Made by a program: the position numbers and the translations under genes. Under the pieces are notes generated by a model, which saw nothing but the letters and a program-made list of their open reading frames with translations, ran no database searches and had not been told where the DNA came from. From an uncultured Treponema sp. (GTDB taxonomy: Bacteria > Spirochaetota > Spirochaetia > Treponematales > Treponemataceae), in the NCBI GenBank assembly GCA_946410085.1, contig CAMJZA010000006.1, forward strand, positions 20,264 to 84,263: 64,000 bases of DNA. Reading direction: 5' to 3'. The number at the start of each line of letters is the position of its first letter. Within the stretch, counting starts at the first letter, position 1. Positions 8,277 through 15,856 of this stretch are shown here, piece after piece.

Positions 8277-10502
8277 TTATACTGCCGTCAGGTGGATCAG
8301 CTGGCTCTGGAAGTCGCCCCAGGGACGGCTCAGCAGCAGTCCTGCGCCTTCAAGCGTCAGTGCCGACCAGATGCCGAGGTCCTGCGTCTTGCCCAGGCTG
8401 TCTTCGGCAACGGCCCGGTAGCTTCGTGCCGGATCAAGCCCCTTGACGATGACTTTGCGCGAGTGCCGGTTGGGACGGTTGAGTACCTGTACGAGGGTAA
8501 CGAGGGCTTCCGTTTTGTCCCCGGACACCAGCTCCCATGCGTCATAGTCACCGGCGTTCTCGCGTGCACTTGCAATCCGGTAGTAGTCGCCTTCCCGTAT
8601 GAGCTGGCTGCAGCGGTGGTACAGGGCAACCTGCGCGTCAATCAGGGCCTTGTCCTCATCGCTCATGCCGGTGATGTCCAGCTCGTAGCCGAAGGTTCCG
8701 GCGAGGGCCACGAAGCCCCTCGTCCTGAAGGGCGTCATGCGGCCGCATGCCTGATTCGGACAGACGCTGATGTGCGCCCCCATCGAAGACAGGGGGTACA
8801 CGAGGGCGGTGCCTTCCTGTATGGCAAGGCGTTCAATGGCATCGGTGTCGTCCGAGCACCAGATCTGCGGACTGTAGTAGAGCATGCCTGCGTCAAAGCG
8901 GCCGCCGCCGCCCGAACAGTTTTCCAGCAGGAGCTTCGGGAAGTCCGTAATCAGCCGCTCCTGCATTTCGTACATGCCCAGGACATAGCGGTGCGACAGT
9001 TCCCCAGCCTGCTCCCTGGAAAGGCAGGCACTTCCCAGGTCGCTCAGCGGCCGGTTCATGTCCCACTTGACGTATTCGATGTTTGCGCTTTCGAGCACCT
9101 GCTTGATCTGCGCATAGATGCAGTCGCGGACTTCCCTGCGGCTGATGTCGAGCACGTACTGCTGCCGGGCCTGTCCCGGCTCCCTGCCGGCGACCTGAAT
9201 GGCCCAGTCGGGATGCTGCCGGTAGAGTTCGCTGTCCGGGGAAATCATTTCCGGTTCAAACCATATTCCGAACTTGAGTCCCAGCCTGTTCACTTCGTCG
9301 ACAAGGCGGGCAAGGCCGCCCGGCAGCTTGCGTTCGTTGACGAACCAGTCGCCGAGCGAGGAGTTGTCGCTGTTCCGCTGTCCGAACCAGCCGTCGTCCA
9401 TGACGAGCATTTCGATGCCGTGCCGGGCGGCTTCCCGTGCAATGGAAAGCAGTTTTTCCGTATCAAAGTCAAAGAAGGTTGCTTCCCAGTTGTTTATCAG
9501 AACCGGCCGGGACCTGTCGCGCCAGCTGCTGCGTATCAGGTGCTTCCGCCACAGCTTGTGGAAGCCCTGCGACATGCCGTTCAGTCCCCGGTCCGAGTAC
9601 AGCAGCACGGCTTCCGGCGTGACGAAGCGTTCGCCCGGCGCAAGCTGCCAGCTGAACGTTTCCGGGTTGATTCCCGTCACGAAGCGTATGGCGTCAAACT
9701 GGTTCAGTTCCGCCTGGGTGATGAAGTTCCCGGAGTAGACAAGGCTCAGGCCGTAGACTTCTCCCTTGTCCCAGTCCGCCCCGCGTTCGGCAAGGGCTGC
9801 AAAGTTGTTCTGCTGGTGGCTGGTCTCGCCCCTCGTTGAAGAGACGTTCGTCTTTCCGTGGTGGAGCGGAACCCGCTCGATGTGCCGCTCCCGTGCCCAG
9901 CTTCCCTGCAGGGAAATGAAGTCAAACTGCTTGTCCTGCCGGTCCATGTCCAGACACAGGGAGAGGGCCTTGCGGATTTCGAGCGTCTTGTTCCCGCAGT
10001 TCCTGATTTCTGCATGGCGGGCAACGGCGTCTATTCCGTCAAAGACCGAATAGAACAGGTCGACTTCCAGTCCCAGAATGCCGTCCGCACCGTGCAGGAT
10101 GAGCGTCATGCAGTCTCTGTCGCTGCCCCAGGTCGCGGGCAGGCCTTCCAGTGCGGGCTTGCCCTGCCTGATTTCGTGCGAGCGGACGCTCAGGCTGACG
10201 GCGCTCTGGCCCTGTCCGTTGCGGATGTCCAGTGCACTCTCACGGAAGTCTCCCGTCCCGCCGCAGGGGTATTCCCACTGGAATGCGTCAAGGAAGGAAA
10301 GCTTTTCCCGCTTGAGCTTTGAGGGGGTGAAGGGGTACTCGTTCACTTTCAGCAGCTGCAGCAGATCGTCCTGCCTGCCCAGCTTTTTGCCGTAGTGTAC
10401 GTGTCCTGCGAAGTTTTCGCCGTCTGCGAGGGCGATATAGTAACCGCTGTTTTCCGTTTCAACGGAAAAAGTCTTGTGCTCTTTGTCGTAGCTGATGTTC
10501 AT
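8277..10502 (-). CDS. GH36 alpha-galactosidase
   Basis: 741 residues, the normal size of bacterial GH36 enzymes that release alpha-1,6-galactose from raffinose-type sugars or galactomannan fragments. Seen: the N-terminal beta-sandwich (1-330), VMDDGWFGQRN near 365, the WFEPEMISPDSELYRQHPDW stretch near 420, the nucleophile region YVKWDMNR near 478, and the acid/base region WCSDDTDAIERL near 547. No signal peptide, so intracellular. Promoter boxes lie just upstream with only 6 nt to the ATG. It shares the window with GH130 and GH27 genes, which would act on the same type of polymer. Confidence 0.93.
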   Translation of the reverse strand: MNISYDKEHKTFSVETENSGYYIALADGENFAGHVHYGKKLGRQDDLLQLLKVNEYPFTPSKLKREKLSFLDAFQWEYPCGGTGDFRESALDIRNGQGQSAVSLSVRSHEIRQGKPALEGLPATWGSDRDCMTLILHGADGILGLEVDLFYSVFDGIDAVARHAEIRNCGNKTLEIRKALSLCLDMDRQDKQFDFISLQGSWARERHIERVPLHHGKTNVSSTRGETSHQQNNFAALAERGADWDKGEVYGLSLVYSGNFITQAELNQFDAIRFVTGINPETFSWQLAPGERFVTPEAVLLYSDRGLNGMSQGFHKLWRKHLIRSSWRDRSRPVLINNWEATFFDFDTEKLLSIAREAARHGIEMLVMDDGWFGQRNSDNSSLGDWFVNERKLPGGLARLVDEVNRLGLKFGIWFEPEMISPDSELYRQHPDWAIQVAGREPGQARQQYVLDISRREVRDCIYAQIKQVLESANIEYVKWDMNRPLSDLGSACLSREQAGELSHRYVLGMYEMQERLITDFPKLLLENCSGGGGRFDAGMLYYSPQIWCSDDTDAIERLAIQEGTALVYPLSSMGAHISVCPNQACGRMTPFRTRGFVALAGTFGYELDITGMSDEDKALIDAQVALYHRCSQLIREGDYYRIASARENAGDYDAWELVSGDKTEALVTLVQVLNRPNRHSRKVIVKGLDPARSYRAVAEDSLGKTQDLGIWSALTLEGAGLLLSRPWGDFQSQLIHLTAV

Positions 10503-10508
10503 GCCCCG

Positions 10509-10537
10509 ATTCTAGCACGAAGGGGGGCATTGGACAA
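10509..10537 (-). promoter_or_regulatory. Promoter of the GH36 gene
   Basis: Minus strand TTGTCC (10532-10537), 17-nt spacer, TAGAAT (10509-10514); 6 nt to the ATG, predicting a leaderless transcript. Confidence 0.55.
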
Positions 10538-10589
10538 GGAAAAAGCGTCCTGCCGTCTTTTTTTTAGCTTAGGGCATCCGGCCCGGCCG

Positions 10590-11654
10590 TCAGTTTACGG
10601 TTGCCGAATAGACTTCCCGGTCCAGCGCATACAGGGTGAGCGTGCTGCCCTTTGCGACGGAGTAGGGAACGCTGACCCTGCCGCCGTCATGGTAGAAGGT
10701 GGCGAGCGTTGCGGTCTTTCCTTCCTGACTGCTTGAGCGGAATGTCATGGGCACGGGATAGGGATACTCGCTGATTGTCGCCGTGAGGATGCCGCTGCTC
10801 GTCTCATCGCCTTCCTTTGCGGGGGCGAAGGCGAAGTCTGCGGCGACGTGCTTCCAGATGCCGACGGTCTGGCCCGCAGCATCCTGCGCCGTAACCGTTC
10901 CCGCCTTTTCCGTTGCGGCAGCCTCGTGGCTCGTGAAATCGAAAATAACTTTGGAGGACGAGAGGGTCTTGAGTGCATCGGATACCTTCATGCCCGAAAG
11001 GTCCGGGACCTGTGCCTGCTCTTCTTCCGTTCCCCTGCTCACGATGAGCTGGATCCGCCCGCGGTCTGTCAGGGGACTGCCTGCACGCGGCGTCTGTGCC
11101 AGTATGGTTCCCGCAGGCTTGGCGTCTTTTTTGTAGACCGGGTCTGCAACGGTTACCGGCGAGCCTTCCGTCCCGAAGCGCTTTTTCAGGTCCGGCAGGA
11201 CATCATCGATGTTCTTTCCGACAAAATCCTCCAGTCCGCTTCCTTCCGGTCCCCGGCTCACGGTCAGGGTAACCCGCCGGTAGGCCTTGACGATGGAACC
11301 GGGATCGGGATCCTGTTCCAGAATGGTCAGCTCATCGCCCGGCGTGTCGGAATAGCGCAGCTGGATTTTTGCATACAGCTCTTTCTGCTGCATTTCCAGC
11401 AGGGCGGTCGTCAGGCTCTTGCCCACGACATCCGGGACCATGACCTTTTCCTCTCCCTGCAGGCTGGCAAAAAAGACCGCGATGCAGGCGATGACCGTGA
11501 CGAGGAAGGTCAGTATCATCGTGAAGAAGAGGGGCTTGCCTCCGTATGCAAGGCCTTCGGTCTGGCTCCTGATGCCGTCCCGTATCCGGCGGCCGAAGCC
11601 TCCGCTTTTCTTTTCACCGGCGTCTGCCGTATGCAGGATGTCTTTTTCGTCCAT
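10590..11654 (-). CDS. Membrane-anchored PASTA-domain protein
   Basis: 354 residues. A cytoplasmic N-terminus (1-40), one membrane segment FFTMILTFLVTVIACIAVFF (about 43-62), then three PASTA repeats (about 70-135, 140-215, 216-285) recognisable by VPDVVGKSLTTAL, DFVGKNIDDVLPDL, VPDLSGMKVSDAL and the repeated TVSRGPE/IVSRGTEEE ends, and a C-terminal beta-rich domain. PASTA modules bind peptidoglycan or lipid II in Ser/Thr kinases and penicillin-binding proteins; here there is no kinase or transpeptidase domain. ATG 11654 is taken over a GTG 6 nt earlier; both share the AGGACAGG region. It lies 98 nt downstream of fmt on the same strand. Confidence 0.8.
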   Translation of the reverse strand: MDEKDILHTADAGEKKSGGFGRRIRDGIRSQTEGLAYGGKPLFFTMILTFLVTVIACIAVFFASLQGEEKVMVPDVVGKSLTTALLEMQQKELYAKIQLRYSDTPGDELTILEQDPDPGSIVKAYRRVTLTVSRGPEGSGLEDFVGKNIDDVLPDLKKRFGTEGSPVTVADPVYKKDAKPAGTILAQTPRAGSPLTDRGRIQLIVSRGTEEEQAQVPDLSGMKVSDALKTLSSSKVIFDFTSHEAAATEKAGTVTAQDAAGQTVGIWKHVAADFAFAPAKEGDETSSGILTATISEYPYPVPMTFRSSSQEGKTATLATFYHDGGRVSVPYSVAKGSTLTLYALDREVYSATVN

Positions 11655-11752
11655 GTGCACTACCTGTCCTTATTATCTCGTACTATATATCGGTTGCTAC
11701 CAGTTGTATATCGGTATATCCGTTTCCGCCTGTTTCCTGCCGGCCGGTCCTG

Positions 11753-12766
11753 CTATTCCAGGACCGAACCGATGAAATTCCGTGCTCCGTTCATGAAGGA
11801 CTTGTAGTCCATCGCCTTTTTTGCCTGCCACTGCAGTTCCGTGACGAGCAGGACGCCGTCTCCCGTCTGCACCAGAATGCCGCGCTGCTTGGAGTAGGCC
11901 AGGACGGTCCCCGGGACTGCCCCGGTATTCTGCGTGATCGACGTGTCCTGAGAGGCAACCTTGCTGGCCGCCGCCGCCTTGAGAATCCGCAGCTGAACCC
12001 CGTCCGCCATCGTGTAGCAGCCCGGCCAGGGGGTGTAGGCGCGTATCTGTGCGTCAATCTGCAGGGCGCTGTCCTGCCAGTTGATGCGTCCGTCCTCTTT
12101 CTTAATCGTCGAGCAGTAGCTCGGGGTGCCTTCCTGCGGCCGGGACGGGGGCAGTTCCCCTTCCTTTGCGACATGGCGGAGCAGGGTCGTAACGGCGATT
12201 CCCCCGAAGAGGGCAGCCTTGTTCAAAAGCAGTTCCGCCGTTTCCGTGCCCGTCAGTCCGATGCGCTCTTCATAGAGCACGTCGCCCTCGTCTATGCCGA
12301 GTACCATCTTCTGCAGGGAGAAGCCGGTTTCCGTGTCCTGATTCAATATTGCGGCGGGAACGGGCGTTGCCCCCCGGTACTTGGGCAGGAGCGAGGGGTG
12401 CAGGTTGACGACCCCGTACTTGAACATGGAAAGGAATTTGGGGCCCAGAATATGCCCGTAGGCGAAGCAGACAAAGATGTCCGGCTTTACGGCTGAAATC
12501 GCATTCCGGGCCTCTTCCTTCAGGTGTTCCGGCGTAAATATCCGGATGTCGTCTCCCCGTGCCCGGTTCCATATTTCCGCATACTGGGCAACTTCCGTCG
12601 GAATGAGCTCCTTGTGCCGTCCTTTTGCCGAAGGCGGGTTGGTCAGGACGGCGACAATCTTGTAGGCTTCCGACGGAACGGAGGCGGACATCGCACTGTC
12701 CTTGAGGATGAGTTCCAGTGATTTTGCGGACGCGGCGGGGCTGCCGCCGTAGAGCACTCGGAGCAT
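11753..12766 (-). CDS. fmt: Methionyl-tRNA formyltransferase
   Basis: 337 residues. Formylates initiator Met-tRNA with 10-formyl-tetrahydrofolate. Seen: MLRVLYGGSP at the N-terminus, the catalytic signature NLHPSLLPKYRGATP near 120-135, GIDEGDVL near 158, and the C-terminal domain with RAYTPWPGCYT near 240. The start is 3 nt after the def stop, so the two genes that add and remove the formyl group are translationally coupled. Part of the minus-strand series hisD-def-fmt-PASTA. Confidence 0.95.
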   Translation of the reverse strand: MLRVLYGGSPAASAKSLELILKDSAMSASVPSEAYKIVAVLTNPPSAKGRHKELIPTEVAQYAEIWNRARGDDIRIFTPEHLKEEARNAISAVKPDIFVCFAYGHILGPKFLSMFKYGVVNLHPSLLPKYRGATPVPAAILNQDTETGFSLQKMVLGIDEGDVLYEERIGLTGTETAELLLNKAALFGGIAVTTLLRHVAKEGELPPSRPQEGTPSYCSTIKKEDGRINWQDSALQIDAQIRAYTPWPGCYTMADGVQLRILKAAAASKVASQDTSITQNTGAVPGTVLAYSKQRGILVQTGDGVLLVTELQWQAKKAMDYKSFMNGARNFIGSVLE

Positions 12767-12769
12767 GGC

Positions 12770-13315
12770 CTAGTTTTCCTTTCCTGCCTTTCTGGCTGCT
12801 TTTTTTGCGGCCTTCTGGGCTGCCCGCTCGGCCTTCCGCTTGAAGGATTCGATCGTCTTTTCCTTAAAGCTTTCGTCACCCCTGTCTATGTACAGGATGC
12901 CGTTCAGGTGATCGTTTTCGTGCTGGATGATGCGGGCAAGCAGGCCGGTTGCATCGTTGATGGTAAAGTACCTGCCCCGTTCGTTGAGCGCGGTGACGGA
13001 AATCCTTGCAGGCCGACGGATGGTCTCATTGACGCCGGGGATGGAAAGGCAGCCTTCGTCGTAGTCTTCAAGTTCCTCCGAAGTCTTGATGATTTCGGGA
13101 TTGATGAAGACCCGGTTGATGTCGTCATCCGACCGCATGACGAAAAAGCGCTTGGCAATGCCGACCTGGGGCGCTGCCAGCCCGACTCCGTTTGCGCTGA
13201 CCATCGTCTCGAACATCTCGCTGAGCACGGCGCGGAACTCGTCGTTTATTTCCTCCGGTGCGACCGGTTCGCATTTCTGCCTGAGAATCTCGTCTCCCAG
13301 TTTATAAATCTTCAT
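12770..13315 (-). CDS. def: Peptide deformylase
   Basis: 181 residues. Metalloenzyme that removes the N-formyl group from nascent proteins. All three motifs are present: GVGLAAPQVGI near 43-53, EGCLSIPG near 90-97 (metal-ligand cysteine), and QHENDHLNG near 133-141 (HExxH). The C-terminal 25 residues are very rich in lysine and alanine. A GAGAGGAAAGAAG ribosome binding region precedes the ATG, in contrast to the leaderless starts nearby. Followed after 3 nt by fmt. Confidence 0.95.
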   Translation of the reverse strand: MKIYKLGDEILRQKCEPVAPEEINDEFRAVLSEMFETMVSANGVGLAAPQVGIAKRFFVMRSDDDINRVFINPEIIKTSEELEDYDEGCLSIPGVNETIRRPARISVTALNERGRYFTINDATGLLARIIQHENDHLNGILYIDRGDESFKEKTIESFKRKAERAAQKAAKKAARKAGKEN

Positions 13316-13358
13316 TTTTCTTCTTTCCTCTCAAAAACTGCTTTCCTCTCAAACGGCC

Positions 13359-14741
13359 TTACTTGCTGCCTTCGAATGCCTTGAGCCGAAGGTCCGCTGA
13401 GTGCGCATGGGCGGCAAGGCCTTCCGCCTGTCCCAGGCATACTGCTGCCCGGGCGGAACTGACGGCTCCCCTGCTGCCGGGTGCGACGCGGAGGGTCGTA
13501 ACCGTCTTGAGGAACATCCTGACGGAAAGGCCTCCCGTAAAGCGGGCGCTGCCGGACGTCGGGAGCGTGTGGTTCAGCCCCGCCGCATAGTCGCCGAAGA
13601 CTTCTGCCGCATTGTGGCCGATGAACAGCGAGCCGTAGTTGTGTACGAGCGAGGCAATCCGGTCCCGTTCGGCTCCGTCTGCCATCGCAAGCTCAAGGTG
13701 TTCCGGGGCCTTCCGGTTTGCCAGTGCTGCGGCCTCGTCAAGGTCCTTCGTGATGAGTATCCTGCCGAAGCTTTCGACGGATGCGGATGCGGTCTGCCGG
13801 GTCGCAAGCGCTGCAAGCTGCCGGTCTATCTCCTGTGCGACTGCCCGGGCAAGCTGCTCATCCGGGGTTGCGAGAACCGGCTGGGCGACGATGTCGTGCT
13901 CCGCCTGGGCAAGCATGTCGGCGGCAACCCATCCGGCATTTGCGCTTGAGTCAGCGATGATGAAGACTTCGGTCGGGCCTGCGAGCATGTCTATGCCGAC
14001 CTGCCCGTAGACGAGCTTTTTTGCTTCGGCAACGAACTTGTTGCCCGGGCCGACGACGACGTCAACCCTGGGAATGCTCTCGGTGCCGAATGCGAGGGCG
14101 GCGATTGCCTGCGAACCGCCGAGGGCGTAGGCCTTCGTGACACCGCAGATGTATGCTGCCGCCATGATGTTCTCGTCGGCATAGGCCTTGCCGCCCGTAT
14201 AGGGCTTGCCGGGACAGCCCAGGCCCTTTTTTGCGGCATCGTCCCTGTCGTCGGGATGGACGCGGGGCGGAGTACAGAGGATGATTTCCTTTACGCCGGC
14301 GGCGGCGGCGGGCGTCACGGTCATGATGACCGTGGAAACGAGCGGAAAGCGGCCTGCGGGAACATAGGCACCGGCCCGGTCGACCGGAATGTTCTTCTGG
14401 CCGGTGAAAATGCCTGCTTCAAGTTCCGTCTCAAAGTCGCCGAAAGACTCCTTCTGCTTCAGGGCAAAGCGGAGCGCAAGCTCATGGGAATAGCAGATGG
14501 ACTCGTACAGGTCCGGCTGCTCCTTCTGCATCCGGTCCGCCGCCGCCTTCAGGGCGGACAGGGGAATCTCGAATGAGGCGGGATCGGCGAGATCGAATTT
14601 CGCCGCATAGCGGTGCAGGGCCCCGTCTCCGTTCGCCCGGACGTCCTTGAGGACATCCTTTACCGCATCCAGGGAGTCTCCGAAGTCCCTGCCGTCAAAG
14701 AAACTGCCGTCTATGTCGCTTGCTCGTTCAATTCTAATCAT
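13359..14741 (-). CDS. hisD: Histidinol dehydrogenase
   Basis: 460 residues. Zinc enzyme that oxidises histidinol to histidine in two NAD steps. Seen: YVPAGRFPLVSTVIMTVTPA near 130, VDVVVGPGNKFVAEAKKLVYG near 230, IDMLAGPTEVFIIADSSANA near 255, AQAEHD near 285 and GLNHTLPTSGSARFTGGLSV near 400. The start is ATG 14741 (MIRIERA), not the longer frame, which would overlap the divergent gene at 14827. A -10 box AGTATA on the plus strand (TATACT in sense) lies 11 nt upstream. No other his genes are in the window. A 43-nt gap separates it from def. Confidence 0.93.
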   Translation of the reverse strand: MIRIERASDIDGSFFDGRDFGDSLDAVKDVLKDVRANGDGALHRYAAKFDLADPASFEIPLSALKAAADRMQKEQPDLYESICYSHELALRFALKQKESFGDFETELEAGIFTGQKNIPVDRAGAYVPAGRFPLVSTVIMTVTPAAAAGVKEIILCTPPRVHPDDRDDAAKKGLGCPGKPYTGGKAYADENIMAAAYICGVTKAYALGGSQAIAALAFGTESIPRVDVVVGPGNKFVAEAKKLVYGQVGIDMLAGPTEVFIIADSSANAGWVAADMLAQAEHDIVAQPVLATPDEQLARAVAQEIDRQLAALATRQTASASVESFGRILITKDLDEAAALANRKAPEHLELAMADGAERDRIASLVHNYGSLFIGHNAAEVFGDYAAGLNHTLPTSGSARFTGGLSVRMFLKTVTTLRVAPGSRGAVSSARAAVCLGQAEGLAAHAHSADLRLKAFEGSK

Positions 14742-14752
14742 AGCTGGCAGAC

Positions 14753-14758
14753 AGTATA
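14753..14758 (-). promoter_or_regulatory. -10 box of hisD
   Basis: TATACT on the minus strand, 11 nt before the hisD ATG. No convincing -35. Back to back with the promoter of the gene at 14827. Confidence 0.4.
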
Positions 14759-14791
14759 GCGAAAATGAGGGGGAATATCTATAGGGCGTGC

Positions 14792-14820
14792 TTGTCATTT
14801 TCCTGCATTCTGTGGATACT
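14792..14820 (+). promoter_or_regulatory. Promoter of the HU-like gene
   Basis: TTGTCA (14792-14797), 17-nt spacer, GATACT (14815-14820); 6 nt to the ATG at 14827, no ribosome binding site. Confidence 0.55.
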
Positions 14821-14826
14821 GTTTCC

Positions 14827-15552
14827 ATGCTAACAGTTTATCTTCGCAAGAATCCGTTCAGCAACCGCAGGAAGCCGTATGTCTGGCATGCAAAAAGTGC
14901 AGGCAGGATTACCCATGAAAAGCTGATTGAGGCGGTTGCCCGGGCAAATACGACCGTTACCAGGGCTGATGTTCTTGCCGTCATTTCGGAGTATGAAAAG
15001 CAGTTCCTGCTTGCCCTGCAGGAGGGGTTTTCCGTGGAAAGCTTTTTCGGAACCCTGTGCGCCGGTGCGACCGGCAGTGCGGAAAAGGAAAGCGAACGCT
15101 TCCGTCCGGACAAGCCGAAAGACCGGCGGACGTCTCCGAAAGATCATAAGCTTACGCTGAATTTCAAGGCAAAGCCGCTTTTTCTCCAGAAGGTAAAGGA
15201 CGGACTGCGCTACAGGACGGAACGGCTTCAGAATGTCTGCGAGCCGCAGATCAGCTTTGTTGCCGATGCTGCGATGCAGACGGGCACATCGTTCCGGGCA
15301 GGCGGCATTATCCATATCCGGGGGCAGTTCCTGAAAATCAACCCTGCCGATGAGGAGCAGGGAGTCTTTCTGGTAAAGGCGGGAACGGAATACCGCTTTC
15401 ACCGCTATTCCCGCTGTACGCGCTGCGGAATAGACAGCCTGCTTCCTGACGGTGTTTCTCCCGGAGACTATCTCCTTGAGGTCCGTACCCGGAAGTCCCG
15501 TTCCCTGCATGTGAGCAATGTCGTTTCCGTGTCTGTCGCGCAGGAAGGCTGA
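14827..15552 (+). CDS. HU-like DNA-binding protein with C-terminal Ig-like domain
   Basis: 241 residues. Residues 1-110 look like the divergent HU/IHF-type fold found in Bacteroidetes and treponeme proteins (ITHEKLIEAVARANTTVTRADVLAVISEYEKQ near 30-60 resembles the HU dimerisation helices). A basic linker follows (RFRPDKPKDRRTSPKDHK, near 95-112). Residues 145-241 form an Ig-like/DUF4469-type beta domain with FRAGGIIHIRGQFLKI and GVSPGDYLLEVRTR. Probably a nucleoid-associated or DNA-binding protein; the target is unknown. Leaderless by promoter position. It sits between hisD (divergent) and the Rhs locus. Confidence 0.65.
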   Translation: MLTVYLRKNPFSNRRKPYVWHAKSAGRITHEKLIEAVARANTTVTRADVLAVISEYEKQFLLALQEGFSVESFFGTLCAGATGSAEKESERFRPDKPKDRRTSPKDHKLTLNFKAKPLFLQKVKDGLRYRTERLQNVCEPQISFVADAAMQTGTSFRAGGIIHIRGQFLKINPADEEQGVFLVKAGTEYRFHRYSRCTRCGIDSLLPDGVSPGDYLLEVRTRKSRSLHVSNVVSVSVAQEG

Positions 15553-15626
15553 ATGCCTGCAGGACAAAGCCTGCGGTACTGGAAAAACAGTTCTGCGTGG
15601 CTTCCGAAACTTTGAAAACAGGTCAG

Positions 15627-15720
15627 TTACAGAATGAAACCAGTCTGTTTACAGACTGAAACTAGCCTGGTTACAGATTGTAACCGGGCTTATTACAGCC
15701 TGTAACCGGTCCAGTTTCAG
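15627..15720. repeat. Phased 22-bp tandem repeats upstream of the Rhs gene
   Basis: Four full units starting at 15627, 15649, 15671 and 15693, each beginning TTACAG and containing a TTACAGnnTGwAAC half-palindrome, plus a fifth partial unit (TTTCAG, 15715). The second halves drift between GAAAC and GTAAC. A further CTGTAACC lies at 15781-15788. The 22-bp period puts every unit on nearly the same face of the helix. They occupy much of the 304-bp gap 15553-15856; the remainder holds the small inverted repeat listed next and no clear promoter. Confidence 0.85.
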
Positions 15721-15803
15721 CATTCAGGAAGGCTGTCCGGGACCGTCGAGCAGTATGAGAGCGTGCTGCATGGAAGGGTCCTGTAACCATTGTGCCGTAC
15801 GGT

Positions 15804-15821
15804 CCTTATAGAAACATAAGG
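15804..15821. promoter_or_regulatory. Small inverted repeat before the Rhs gene
   Basis: CCTTAT and ATAAGG arms with a 6-nt centre, 35 bp before the Rhs start. Could be an operator or a leader hairpin. The Rhs ribosome binding site AAAGG lies 5 nt before its ATG. Confidence 0.3.
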
Positions 15822-15856
15822 GGTGTAAAACAGTTCTTTAGAAGATAAAGGCATAT

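Noticed and set aside
14741..14828. Longer hisD start at 14828
   Set aside because: It would run through the divergent promoter and into the neighbouring gene; ATG 14741 matches the family start.
15627..15720. 22-bp repeats as a CRISPR array
   Set aside because: Units are directly adjacent with no spacers, and no cas gene is in the window.
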